Shown here: piece by piece, positions 25,959 to 34,808 of the stretch
How positions within the stretch are numbered: the first letter of the stretch is position 1
How the letters are laid out: the number at the start of each line of letters is the position of its first letter
Assembly (NCBI RefSeq): GCF_030263935.1
Contig: NZ_CP127162.1
Span: 2,737,501-2,801,500 of the forward strand
Direction of reading: 5' to 3'
Length of the DNA stretch: 64,000 nt
DNA from: Paenibacillus polygoni
GTDB lineage: Bacteria > Bacillota > Bacilli > Paenibacillales > Paenibacillaceae
Position numbers and translations under genes: made by a program
Notes under the pieces: model-generated
What the model saw: the letters and a program-made list of their open reading frames with translations, nothing else
Told to the model about the DNA's origin: nothing
Database searches by the model: none

Positions 25959-28526
25959 CTATTTCCACTGTTCAACTAACAGCTCCGCATGATGAATTAA
26001 ATTTAGTTTCGCCTTCTCGCTAACCGCGTCTTTCCCCTCTCGTTTATTCAGTTGCGAGATGTATTTCTCAAGGAAGAATGAAGCCTGTTTCAGATCTTGC
26101 TTGTCATAATGATGACGTGCCTGCTTAAGTGAATTCGTTGCCTGATTCACCACAGCACCGCCAAGTTCTCCTTGTTCGACATACGTGCCATGTTGCTGTT
26201 CAAGAACATTCAGTAATCCGGGAATGAACACATTTGGAATGTTCACTTTACTAAAATCGGTATCCGAAGCAAAGTAGTAACTAGTGTACACAGGCTGATT
26301 GTAACCTGTATTCTGTGTAGCTACCCCCGCCCGGTACTGAGGATCGTGTAAGAGCGTATGCAGCTTGCGCTCTGTTACTTCCGTATTCGTATATATACGA
26401 ATGGCGCTGCTGTCCACCGTGCGGACAAGCATTTCTTCCCGCCAATCTCCAAACACATCCGCCACAAGGGATGGCGTTCCCTTCGTGTGGTTATTCGTGC
26501 GTGTACCTTCCGCAGTAAGTAAAGTCCCTTTTTTCCAATCATCAATTGTCGGTGTATTCTCCAGTGCTCCATTGATGATTTGAGTTGTCATATCCTTCGA
26601 CCATTTGATGCTCATGTTCGTACTCGGCATCTTGTCACTGATCTTTTCACCTTGAGCGGTGTAGACGCCGACGGCCCAGGTTTCGAGCCCTGGACGTTCT
26701 GGATCAATGTCACCAATCATACCGCGTCCTGTATCTTTTCCCGTGTAACCGCCATAGATGACTTCTCCTGTCTTGGCGTCTCTTAGAGCATAACCATAAG
26801 GGGCATAAGGTCCACCTTCGTGTACCATGTAAACTTCCAGCCCTTCCCGCATTGGATCAATATTCGCTACATGCAGTGCATCACCATGACCCAAATTGGC
26901 CACTGCGCCAGGGTTAGCACTTTCAGGAGGCATAACTGCAGAAGAATTGGACAACACAGACCCATCATGATCAATCGTCGTTGATCCATATACTATTTCC
27001 TGCTTACCGTCTCCATCCACATCAGCTACACTGAGCGAATGTGCTCCTTGAGTCGTAATTTGACCGTACTGAGGGTCCGTACCCGGTCTTCCATGCGGGC
27101 TGTCTCTGAACGGATTTTTCATTGGAGCCCAGCCGCTGTCTACATACCAATATTCATTCAAGTTAGTTCCGTCCCAGTTATAAGAAACTAAGGTTGTTCG
27201 AGTATAGTAACCCCTTGCAAATACAGCATAAGGCTGCTGTCCATCCAGATACGCAACACCGGACAAGAACCGATCTACCCTGTTCCCAGGCTCTATACGG
27301 TTCATCGCATAATCACCCCAGCGCAGTCCATCGTCGGTACGACCCGGTTTATAACGGATGGTCTTCAGCTCTTGCCCCGTTGCTCCCTCGAACACAGTTA
27401 AGTACTCAGGACCAGATAAAATAAACCCTTCGAATTCACGAAACTTATTCCGATTCGCATCTTTAGATGGAGCAAATACGTCCATAAAATAATCCGTCAA
27501 CTGCTCCGCATCAGCTCGAGATAAAGGATATTCATACTTCGTTTCAATCCCGAAAGCTTCTTCGAGGGTTTGCGGCCAGCTTCCATTACGTACTTCCTCG
27601 TAGTCATGCCAGTCCATAAACATGTCCACCATGTGCTCGTAATATCCTTCTCTGCTTACTCGATAATCATCTTCATTTGTATATCCTGCAGCCAGATCTT
27701 CGTCCAGCATTGTGATATATTCTTCGGATGTAATCTCTCCTTGCTGATTATAATGAAGAATCTTAGTTCCCGGAGCCGTCTTAAACATAAGTTCTGCCTT
27801 GCCGTCCCCGTCAAAATCATAAACGAGGAACTGCGTATAATGCGCACCAGATCGAATATTAACACCCAGGTCAATTCGGTACAGCAATTCGCCCGTAATC
27901 GTATAGGCATCAACATAGGTATTTCCCGTATATCCCACTTGGGAGACGTCTTTAGCATTGCTCGGGTCCCATTTTACAAAATACTCTAGTTGTCCGTCCC
28001 CATTCACATCCCCTACGCTCATATCATTTGCAGAGTAGCTATAGCTTTCACCGGCTGGCGTGATCCCATCAGCAGGCTTTTGAATTGGAAGATCATAATA
28101 TCCATGATTCCAAGGCGTAACGGAGTTGCTTCTATCCACCTCTGTCCCATTAGACACTGCACAGACGTAATAAGAGGAACCTGCTGCACCTGCGGGGTCA
28201 AGAAAATTCGTACTGTTTGTCACTTCACCTACAAATTCTCCGTCTCGATATACATGAAAATCAGTGCCTGTCAGCCCGGTTCCACTGCTTCCCGATACCT
28301 CTTGAGCGAGCAACCTCCAACTCAAAAAGTTACCTTCTCCTGTCTTTACCGCAATAAGCCCTCGGTCTAAATACTCCATCTGAATGCGGTTTTCCATATT
28401 CTGATGCCCCTTTCCGCTTAGGTCCTGTGCTGCAGAAGCATAACATCCCGTACTTAAAAGGACAGCGCTTATTCCAACTGCAGCGGCTTTTTTCCATATG
28501 GGAAGCTTGTTCGTACCTTTTGGCAT
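25959..28526 (-). CDS. Secreted rhamnogalacturonan lyase, PL11 family, with FIMAH-type C-terminus
   Basis: The 855-residue protein has a signal peptide (to about 33), a small FN3-like beta domain (about 45-135), and a PL11 eight-bladed propeller with Ca2+-type DGDG/DVNGDG loops (about 150-770). A C-terminal helical FIMAH-like domain follows (about 785-855, QARHHYDKQDLKQASFFLEKYI). It should cleave the rhamnose-galacturonate bond of rhamnogalacturonan-I. YesW-type enzymes have about 600 residues. The extra length comes from the FIMAH part and a helical insert near 270-370. A TGTAAGCG element lies 29 bases upstream. Confidence 0.92.
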   Translation of the reverse strand: MPKGTNKLPIWKKAAAVGISAVLLSTGCYASAAQDLSGKGHQNMENRIQMEYLDRGLIAVKTGEGNFLSWRLLAQEVSGSSGTGLTGTDFHVYRDGEFVGEVTNSTNFLDPAGAAGSSYYVCAVSNGTEVDRSNSVTPWNHGYYDLPIQKPADGITPAGESYSYSANDMSVGDVNGDGQLEYFVKWDPSNAKDVSQVGYTGNTYVDAYTITGELLYRIDLGVNIRSGAHYTQFLVYDFDGDGKAELMFKTAPGTKILHYNQQGEITSEEYITMLDEDLAAGYTNEDDYRVSREGYYEHMVDMFMDWHDYEEVRNGSWPQTLEEAFGIETKYEYPLSRADAEQLTDYFMDVFAPSKDANRNKFREFEGFILSGPEYLTVFEGATGQELKTIRYKPGRTDDGLRWGDYAMNRIEPGNRVDRFLSGVAYLDGQQPYAVFARGYYTRTTLVSYNWDGTNLNEYWYVDSGWAPMKNPFRDSPHGRPGTDPQYGQITTQGAHSLSVADVDGDGKQEIVYGSTTIDHDGSVLSNSSAVMPPESANPGAVANLGHGDALHVANIDPMREGLEVYMVHEGGPYAPYGYALRDAKTGEVIYGGYTGKDTGRGMIGDIDPERPGLETWAVGVYTAQGEKISDKMPSTNMSIKWSKDMTTQIINGALENTPTIDDWKKGTLLTAEGTRTNNHTKGTPSLVADVFGDWREEMLVRTVDSSAIRIYTNTEVTERKLHTLLHDPQYRAGVATQNTGYNQPVYTSYYFASDTDFSKVNIPNVFIPGLLNVLEQQHGTYVEQGELGGAVVNQATNSLKQARHHYDKQDLKQASFFLEKYISQLNKREGKDAVSEKAKLNLIHHAELLVEQWK

Positions 28527-28554
28527 GAAATCACTCCTTTTTCAAATATGGTCA

Positions 28555-28562
28555 CGCTTACA
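28555..28562 (-). promoter_or_regulatory. TGTAAGCG element upstream of the PL11 gene
   Basis: On the minus strand the octamer TGTAAGCG lies between the start codon and a TTGTTA-type upstream box (28589-28584). It is identical to the octamers before the binding-protein operon, the GH43 gene and the PL1 gene. No convincing -10 box could be fixed. Confidence 0.4.
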
Positions 28563-28809
28563 ATTCAGACTCTAACAATGTAACAAATTATTCATTCCCC
28601 CTTTTTATCGATTTTCATATTACATCAGATTATAGACTTGTCTTCTTCCTTTCGCCATTCACATATCAGAGTTTATTCGGTATTTTGGCTCATTCGCTCC
28701 ACTTGTTTTGCTGCGCAAAGCCAAAAGTCGCTCACGATCCAAAAACCTCACCGGGCATCTATTGATCTTCACTTGTTTAACACAAGTTCCGCTTAAACTC
28801 CAAAACTGG
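28563..28809. other. Left part of the 637-base gap between the PL11 gene and the alpha/beta hydrolase
   Basis: No supportable gene is present. It holds the upstream control DNA of the PL11 gene and one small hairpin (ACTTGT / ACAAGT near 28768-28784). The right part holds direct repeats and three hairpins, listed separately. Confidence 0.5.
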
Positions 28810-28858
28810 AATAACGAGTACCATAATGAGTACTAAATAACGAGTTCAAATTACGAGT
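28810..28858. repeat. Four iteron-like direct repeats (AATAACGAGT)
   Basis: Copies start at 28810 (AATAACGAGT), 28822 (CATAATGAGT), 28836 (AATAACGAGT) and 28849 (AATTACGAGT). The spacing of 12-14 bases is slightly more than one helical turn. Such phased repeats often bind a protein cooperatively. No adjacent replication gene is present, so an origin is unlikely. Confidence 0.6.
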
Positions 28859-28897
28859 GAATCGCTGTGAATTGCTATGAATTGTGAGTGAATGTTT

Positions 28898-28990
28898 CTT
28901 TGCTATCGCAAAGTGATCCGTCGGCTTTCGCCGTACGTAGTTTTAAAAGATTTGAAAGATTCGATTCTACGGAAACGTTTCTCCGTAGAA
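28898..28990 (+). other. Run of three hairpins upstream of the alpha/beta hydrolase, possible structured leader RNA
   Basis: Three perfect stems follow one another: CTTTGC-TATC-GCAAAG (28898-28913), CGGC-TTTC-GCCG (28922-28933) and TTCTACGGA / TCCGTAGAA with an 8-base loop (28965-28990). None has a T-run, so they are not terminators. They lie 170-265 bases before the start of the hydrolase gene. I do not recognise a known riboswitch. Confidence 0.35.
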
Positions 28991-29163
28991 AGGCGGTAAA
29001 CATTATGAGAGTGGTTTACATATTACGAAGAGGACTTCTAATACATATGGATAACTTGACATATGCAAGCGGGAAGGGTAGTTTATTTTACTAGGAGTCG
29101 TATACACCAAGATTTACCACTCTAATAATATCTAATAATTTATTACGCTATAAGGAGATTCTT

Positions 29164-30027
29164 ATGAACACTACAGTTACTACAACTACACTCAAAATGA
29201 ATGGTATGGAGTACCGCTGCCGTACGGCGGGGTTAGAGCAAGACGGTGAACTGGTCATTTTCCTTCACGGATTTCCAGAAAGTTCGATTATATGGGAAGA
29301 AACAATGTCTAAATTGGCCGCGCTCGGCTATCGCTGTCTAGCTCCAGACCAAAGAGGATATTCAGACGGTGCCCGTCCTGACGGCTATGAAAATTATTCT
29401 TTGAGAAAACTTTCTGCTGATGTCATTGGATTTGCAGATGTAATGGGCTGCTCGGGTAAATTCCACCTGGTTGGACATGATCTGGGGGCAGCCGTTGGTT
29501 GGAGCGTTGTCACTTTATATCCTCAGCGGATACAGACTTGGACTGCTATGTCTGTGCCTCATTGGGAAGCTTACAAGTGGGCGCTCGAAAATGATCCGGT
29601 GCAAAAACAAAAAGGTACTTATGTAACTAAATTTATGGAACCGGAGGTTCCTGAATCCTTAATAGCTGCTAATGATTATGCTGTTTTGCGTCATTTATGG
29701 GAAGGCTTCGATCAAGAAACACAGGAAGACTATATGAGGATTTTCTCGCAGCCTGAGGCCAGAACTGCAGTTATCAATTGGTATCGCGGCATCATGCAGG
29801 TTGAAGAACAGATTCCATATAAAGATGTTGAAACTCCGACCGCTTTCATCTGGGGAAACGAAGATTTAGCGCTTGCTCGTGCAGGAGTAGAGAAAAGTCA
29901 CACCTATATGAAAGGTTATTATGATTTCCATGAACTGAATGCGGGTCACTGGCTAACACAGTTTAATGAACCAGAGGTATCTGAAATTATCCTTAACCAC
30001 ATTCAAAAGTTCCCAATAGAAAAATAA
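29164..30027 (+). CDS. Alpha/beta hydrolase, epoxide-hydrolase/dehalogenase type
   Basis: The 287-residue protein has the oxyanion motif HGFPES (35-40), the nucleophile elbow GHDLGA with Asp106, and a late histidine in AGHWLTQ (about 261). Asp in place of Ser at the elbow points to epoxide hydrolases or haloalkane/haloacetate dehalogenases rather than esterases. The ribosome site is AAGGAG before ATG. It has its own terminator and stands alone. No signal peptide, so cytoplasmic. The substrate is unknown. Confidence 0.88.
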   Translation: MNTTVTTTTLKMNGMEYRCRTAGLEQDGELVIFLHGFPESSIIWEETMSKLAALGYRCLAPDQRGYSDGARPDGYENYSLRKLSADVIGFADVMGCSGKFHLVGHDLGAAVGWSVVTLYPQRIQTWTAMSVPHWEAYKWALENDPVQKQKGTYVTKFMEPEVPESLIAANDYAVLRHLWEGFDQETQEDYMRIFSQPEARTAVINWYRGIMQVEEQIPYKDVETPTAFIWGNEDLALARAGVEKSHTYMKGYYDFHELNAGHWLTQFNEPEVSEIILNHIQKFPIEK

Positions 30028-30068
30028 ATTTATATTTTCGAATATCTAAAATTTATGATTGTAGATCG

Positions 30069-30112
30069 AAAAACAACCGACTCTAGGAATATCCATCAGA
30101 CGGTTGTTTTTT
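30069..30112. terminator. Terminator after the alpha/beta hydrolase
   Basis: AAAAACAACCG pairs with CGGTTGTTTTT across a 21-base loop, with T-runs on both strands. It lies 41 bases past the hydrolase stop. Confidence 0.85.
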
Positions 30113-30269
30113 GTATATGGGTCTTAATTCCATATTTAACACGGTTGGAAAGCAAAATAGGATAATGTGATTCTCCCTACCTTGTACTCTTTTCATAATT
30201 CGCCATTTCAAAAACAGGAACGGTACCGAACTGTTTCTAAAGACAAACTAACTAAACCAATAAGTAGAA

Positions 30270-31106
30270 CTAATACACCCACGCTTTCCTATGTTCCTGA
30301 ATGAATCTAATATCACTCTGATAGTGTTCCAGATGCCCTTCATCTATCATTTTTTGAAATGCGACTTCCCCTTGCTTCGCTCTTCTCGTTATCGTTTTAC
30401 ACAGTCCTTCTAAACGCAGCAATACTATATTGAGAACATCACTTGTTATTTCTGTACCGTAAGACTCAAGAAACAAAGCGATCCTTTGTTTTATTCGACC
30501 TGCATGCTTCACTGGATCATAAGGAATAGGTTCCCCTGTTTTAGACAGATAGAATCTGCTTAAGGGAACACAGGTGTACAGCGTATAAGAGATATCCCAG
30601 AGTCTCGGTCCTGGCGCAGCAACATCATAATCTATAATACCTACCGGCGTTTCTTTATCAAAAATAATATTATATATCGCAAAATCATTATGACAGATGA
30701 CCTCAAGAGGCTCTGGAGTAAGATCAATGGGTTTCCAGCTAGAATCAAATCGAAAATCTGTAACAGAATCATGGTAAAGACGGAGCATTTTCGCTATTTT
30801 AGTTAATGTTTCATTAGACCACATATACTCTTTAACGGGGTAATTACCAGCTTCCCCCTCGATGAACGATAATATCTCTCTTCCTTTTTCATCGATCCCT
30901 AAAAACTTTGGGGCATAATGAAAACCTTTATCCTCTAGATGCTGTAACAGTTTATGGATTCTAGAGCTGTCCGAATGAAGTTCTCGCCGTACCGTATCAG
31001 CTACTCGGTACACTTTAGAGACATTTCCCCCAGTTAACTCTTCTTCATGCTCTTGGTTTGCCACTCTATATAACCTCCCCAAAAGTAATCCGTTCCGCTT
31101 ATTCAC
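30270..31106 (-). CDS. APH-family phosphotransferase
   Basis: A 278-residue kinase-like protein with catalytic-loop motif CHNDFAIYNI (about 150-160) and metal-binding IIDYD (about 171-175), the features of the aminoglycoside/choline kinase fold. The start is GTG at 31106 with a weak ribosome site, 15 bases after the methyltransferase gene, so the two are probably co-transcribed. The family phosphorylates small alcohols, sugars or antibiotics. Nothing here identifies the substrate. Confidence 0.82.
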   Translation of the reverse strand: MNKRNGLLLGRLYRVANQEHEEELTGGNVSKVYRVADTVRRELHSDSSRIHKLLQHLEDKGFHYAPKFLGIDEKGREILSFIEGEAGNYPVKEYMWSNETLTKIAKMLRLYHDSVTDFRFDSSWKPIDLTPEPLEVICHNDFAIYNIIFDKETPVGIIDYDVAAPGPRLWDISYTLYTCVPLSRFYLSKTGEPIPYDPVKHAGRIKQRIALFLESYGTEITSDVLNIVLLRLEGLCKTITRRAKQGEVAFQKMIDEGHLEHYQSDIRFIQEHRKAWVY

Positions 31107-31121
31107 GTTTTCGCTCAGGCA

Positions 31122-32006
31122 TCATTTCGTATACATCTCTTCAGCCTGTAAACGGACAAGTACCTTGCCATAACGCCCACTTTGCTTTATCACGACTTTA
31201 CCAGATGGATAGGCTTCATCCAAATAGTCTGTAACTATCTTCTGGACTTGTTCATCCGTAGGCAAGTCATGATTCTTTAACCAGTGCAGTACTTCCTTTA
31301 ACGCATCTTCTTTTGAGACTTCTGTTGTTTTAGTTTCCTTCGATATAAGCGACTCGTAGGAGTAGCCTTTAAGGTACAGAAGATGAAGCAGATAACCCAT
31401 TTCCATGTGTTTCTTTTTGAAAGGTTGGTCCGTAATCAGCGGCCATATTTCATTGATTAGACTAATCTCGATGGAGCCCGCCGGCATACTGATATAACAA
31501 TACTCACGAGCACAGAGAAGCAGCTTTTCAACACTTTGCCAATCTAGAATAACCGGACACATCGAGGCAAATACAAGATGGAAAGCATCTACCCATCCGC
31601 TTGCAATCACGTCGATATTTTCGAATGGTTCAGGGATGATAGTTACTTCATTTCCGGCGAGTGCAGCGACATTTTCTTTTAAAAGTTCTACCAGGGGCAG
31701 AGAAGACTCTACTGCAGTTACATGGGCTCCCCTTTCTGCGAATGGTATCGAAAACACTCCCGAGGCGGCGCCGATATCCAGTACAGACGCATTATTAAAT
31801 TGTACCCCTTGCCCTTCAAGCCAGCTCATGATTCGTGAAGTTCTCTTTTTCCCTGCTTCATTAAATGACTGCTCATTAAACATCTTTGCTTTATGATCAA
31901 AAGCATTGGAGGGCTGAACTCCAGCGCTTTTCATTTTTTTCTGAGCGTTCTCACCATGCTCTTTCCACGCTTTTTCCCATATAGCTTCATTAAAAAAATC
32001 GTTCAT
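31122..32006 (-). CDS. Class I SAM-dependent methyltransferase
   Basis: A 294-residue protein with the glycine-rich SAM motif VLDIGAASGVFSIPFAERGA (about 75-94) and the acidic VTAVESS strand end. The N-terminal 70 residues are charged and helical. The ribosome site is GAGGAG before ATG. It heads a two-gene unit with a phosphotransferase and lies downstream of an Rrf2-type regulator. A small-molecule substrate is likely but not identifiable. Confidence 0.85.
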   Translation of the reverse strand: MNDFFNEAIWEKAWKEHGENAQKKMKSAGVQPSNAFDHKAKMFNEQSFNEAGKKRTSRIMSWLEGQGVQFNNASVLDIGAASGVFSIPFAERGAHVTAVESSLPLVELLKENVAALAGNEVTIIPEPFENIDVIASGWVDAFHLVFASMCPVILDWQSVEKLLLCAREYCYISMPAGSIEISLINEIWPLITDQPFKKKHMEMGYLLHLLYLKGYSYESLISKETKTTEVSKEDALKEVLHWLKNHDLPTDEQVQKIVTDYLDEAYPSGKVVIKQSGRYGKVLVRLQAEEMYTK

Positions 32007-32107
32007 AGTTACTCCTCTTTATCCTCTGTATTATATTGTATCTTCACATTACGAAGTTGCCGACCAATTATAGACATCACATATCCATAATTAGAATAAA
32101 AAAATAC

Positions 32108-32608
32108 TTACTCCTTATTTCCTTCCTTATTTCCTTTATGATTACAGCGTTTTGCTGCCTCATCCAATATGGACCCAATTGTGTGTTCCTTTAAGTACTG
32201 ATATAGATGTTGCTCTGCCCCGTCCATCACCTTTTCAATCAAACAAATACTATGATGCTCTGGATGTTCCTGACATAAGGGTGCATCTCCCTCGTGTGTT
32301 AGCAACTCATGCAATCGGGAATTGGCATGCGAACATTCAAACAGCTGCTGATTCCCTTCAATCACTTGAACCACATCAAGGAAAGAGATTTGCTCCGCCG
32401 GACGTGCTAGTTCATATCCACCATTGACCCCAGGAACAGCACGTACCATTCCATTTTGCCGTAACTTAGACATAATTTTAGATAAGTAACTTTCGGAAAC
32501 ACCAATGGATGAGGATAATTCCTTGATTCCAATATTGCTTAGACTGCTCGAGTTACCTAAATGTACTAATGCGTGCAAAGCGTAATCTGTACTTTTTGAG
32601 AATTGCAT
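32108..32608 (-). CDS. Rrf2-family transcriptional regulator
   Basis: A 166-residue protein with an N-terminal winged helix (about 8-68, SIGVSESYLSKIMSKLRQNG recognition region) and a dimer helix. Cys92, Cys112 and Cys122 could bind an iron-sulfur cluster or act as thiol sensors, as in other Rrf2 proteins, but their spacing is not that of IscR or NsrR. The last residues repeat GNKE twice, from a direct DNA repeat. The methyltransferase-kinase pair downstream is a possible target. Confidence 0.9.
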   Translation of the reverse strand: MQFSKSTDYALHALVHLGNSSSLSNIGIKELSSSIGVSESYLSKIMSKLRQNGMVRAVPGVNGGYELARPAEQISFLDVVQVIEGNQQLFECSHANSRLHELLTHEGDAPLCQEHPEHHSICLIEKVMDGAEQHLYQYLKEHTIGSILDEAAKRCNHKGNKEGNKE

Positions 32609-32658
32609 TTTCCTTGTTCCTTTCCTATCATCACCTTAATTATGGACCTAAGATGTCT

Positions 32659-32687
32659 ATAATAAATCATTAGCCTAATTTTAGCAA
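32659..32687 (-). promoter_or_regulatory. Promoter of the Rrf2 gene
   Basis: On the minus strand TTGCTA (32687-32682) and TATTAT (32664-32659) are separated by exactly 17 bases, about 50 bases before the start codon. The AT-rich DNA around it could hold the regulator's own operator. Confidence 0.5.
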
Positions 32688-32720
32688 TTAATTAATAAAA
32701 TTGAGACCATCGTACGCCAG

Positions 32721-33500
32721 CTACGAAATAACGCCAAATTTCCTTAATGCATAGGAAATGCCGTCTTCGCTTGCCTTTTTCGTAACAAAGTCCGCTCTTT
32801 GCTTGAGTCGTTCATTACCATTTCCCATCGCTATGCCGAGACCTGCATACTCCAGCATGTCGATATCATTTCCTCCGTCACCAAAAGCGATGGCTTCCTC
32901 TTTGGAAATGTCCAGATAGTCTAGCACTCTTTTGATCGCAGCTGATTTGGATACATCGGCTTCTTCGAGAACATTTGTAACATAATCATGGAAACGCTCA
33001 AATCTGAGCTGGGGGAATTGGATCTCAAATTTTTGAATTTCGTTAACATCCGCATATAAACATATACAGTATACTTCATCAGATAGGGAAACTACTTTCT
33101 CTGGATACTGCGTAATACTCAACGTCTCTTGCAGTGCCCCCATGATCCGCTCATCATCAATGCCAATCCCGTTCATAGTAAATTGTTCGGTGAAATAGGA
33201 CATACCGTGACCGTTTTGTTCAGCAAAAGAAGAAATATCTCGGACCATTTCTATCGAAAGCACTGATTTATAGATGACTTCTTCATCACATTTGATCAGT
33301 GCCCCATTCGCAGAAATAATCGTGTCAATCCCCATCATCTTAAACTCTTCACACAGACTGTAGGGTCTTCCTGTTGCAACTACAACTTTTATTCCCCTCT
33401 CGATCAACTCTCTGATTGCTTCTTTCGTGCTTACGGGCAGGGTTCTGTCAATTTCACTTAATAGCGTACCATCGACGTCAAAAAACACAATTTTATACAT
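32721..33500 (-). CDS. Cof-type HAD hydrolase
   Basis: I choose the ATG at 33500 because the HAD motif FDVDGTLL must lie at the N-terminus (residues 6-13). This gives 259 residues. Motif II is near IISANGA, the motif III Lys is KSAAIKR, and motif IV is FGDGGNDIDML. It should be a cytoplasmic Mg2+-dependent phosphatase of sugar phosphates or flavin-type phosphates. It lies 20 bases after a phosphotransferase gene and is probably co-transcribed with it. The two could act on the same metabolite in opposite directions, by inference. Confidence 0.9.
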   Translation of the reverse strand: MYKIVFFDVDGTLLSEIDRTLPVSTKEAIRELIERGIKVVVATGRPYSLCEEFKMMGIDTIISANGALIKCDEEVIYKSVLSIEMVRDISSFAEQNGHGMSYFTEQFTMNGIGIDDERIMGALQETLSITQYPEKVVSLSDEVYCICLYADVNEIQKFEIQFPQLRFERFHDYVTNVLEEADVSKSAAIKRVLDYLDISKEEAIAFGDGGNDIDMLEYAGLGIAMGNGNERLKQRADFVTKKASEDGISYALRKFGVIS

Positions 33501-33520
33501 TGATTTGCAAATATCCTCCC

Positions 33521-34504
33521 TTAGATCGGCTGACCAAATGAAGTTGCTTTTGCTTTGAGTGCAGCTGTCAGTTTCTCTCGTAGATTTGTTAGCCATTCAG
33601 GCTCATGATCCCATTTTTCCTCCGTAGATTTTAAAATTCGTACATACCCATATAGATTCGCAAAACGCCGGAATACGGGTAAGTAAGTGTCAAGATCATT
33701 TGAATATTCATATTCCGTGAGATAACCGTCTAAAAAGCATTGTTTCTTCTGCTGAAATAACTCCATGGGAGTATAATCCTGCAAACTATCCAGTGCTTGC
33801 TCAATATCCATGCCATACCAGTGGTACATCGCATTATCAAAGTCAATAACATAACAGGATTTAGTATTCTCATCGTAAAATACGTTATCGTTTTCAAAAT
33901 CATAATGAATCAATCCATAATTCTCAGCAGATTTAGGAAGGGCAGCAAAATAAGATCTCAGTAATTTCATTTCTTTCTTTGCAGTCAGTTCATCTGGGTG
34001 ATTCTTCACCACTTCTTCCATCCAATCTAATACATCGCCATAGGACCATCTTTCGAAATTTCGAGGTGTGTATTGACTAGATAAGTAATGCAGCCTTCCC
34101 AGTGATTTTCCATAACTAAAAACGATTTCATCACTAAAATCCGTGTTACTAATCTGCTTGCCGGGTACACGCTTAAAAGCCGATGCATAGTATTCGCCCC
34201 ACGGAGTGTTTACCTCAACAAGCTTCTCTCCATCCTTTGATGGAATCGACTCTAGCACTCCATACTCTTTGCCAAGCAAGTACGAAATAAAATCAAGTTC
34301 TGCTAGTATATTAGATTTCATTTTCTCTGATACAGGGGAAAACCGTAAGAAATGAGCCATACCCTTATCGATATACGGATAAATGGCATTTGAGGATATG
34401 CGATAATAGGTAAACATCTCCTTTGATTCTTCATCAAAACTCCAATTTTTTAAAATCATTTCTGCTAAGTCTTCATTATTGAATAGATACTTCAGTTTCA
34501 GCAT
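33521..34504 (-). CDS. APH-family phosphotransferase
   Basis: With the ATG at 34504 (GGAG about 12 bases upstream) the protein has 327 residues. The kinase motifs are IHYDFENDNVFY (about 210-221) and VIDFDNAMYHW (about 230-240), as in homoserine kinase and aminoglycoside kinase relatives. It is the second such kinase within 4 kb and is followed by a HAD phosphatase. The substrate is unknown. Confidence 0.83.
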   Translation of the reverse strand: MLKLKYLFNNEDLAEMILKNWSFDEESKEMFTYYRISSNAIYPYIDKGMAHFLRFSPVSEKMKSNILAELDFISYLLGKEYGVLESIPSKDGEKLVEVNTPWGEYYASAFKRVPGKQISNTDFSDEIVFSYGKSLGRLHYLSSQYTPRNFERWSYGDVLDWMEEVVKNHPDELTAKKEMKLLRSYFAALPKSAENYGLIHYDFENDNVFYDENTKSCYVIDFDNAMYHWYGMDIEQALDSLQDYTPMELFQQKKQCFLDGYLTEYEYSNDLDTYLPVFRRFANLYGYVRILKSTEEKWDHEPEWLTNLREKLTAALKAKATSFGQPI

Positions 34505-34723
34505 AGATTCGCATCGCTCCTCAGATCGGATATATTCAGCTAACATCGATTTCTCTTATGGTTAGCATAACATGAACCGACATCGTACTATGGGGAGAAT
34601 ATGACTATAACCGATTGTAACTAGTCATTATATAATTGTGGTTATTCTTAACGGATGTTAAAATATGGTTATTATATGGAAGCCAAACTATTTTTCAACC
34701 ATGTACATTTCTTAATTAGTAGG

Positions 34724-34779
34724 GTTTTATATTGATTTTGTTTTATATTGATTTTTTTTGTTTTATATTGATTTTTTTT
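34724..34779. repeat. T-rich tandem repeats upstream of a lipoprotein gene
   Basis: Three copies of GTTTTATATTGATTTT start at 34724, 34740 and 34760, the last two extended by four T. They lie between the probable promoter and the GGAGG site of the lipoprotein gene. Slippage here could change the spacing of the control region. Confidence 0.8.
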
Positions 34780-34808
34780 GTTTCTTAGTAAGTTAGGAGG
34801 CATTTTTT

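Noticed and set aside
27570..27989. A 139-codon open frame on the plus strand opposite the PL11 gene
   Set aside because: The opposite strand is clearly PL11 with conserved motifs. The plus-strand frame has no ribosome site or family features.
28965..28990. Nine-base-pair hairpin considered as a terminator
   Set aside because: No T-run follows on either strand and no gene ends next to it.
28888..29094. A 68-codon open frame in the gap before the alpha/beta hydrolase
   Set aside because: It has no ribosome site, no family resemblance, and covers the hairpin cluster. Its Arg/Lys-rich, low-order sequence looks like chance.
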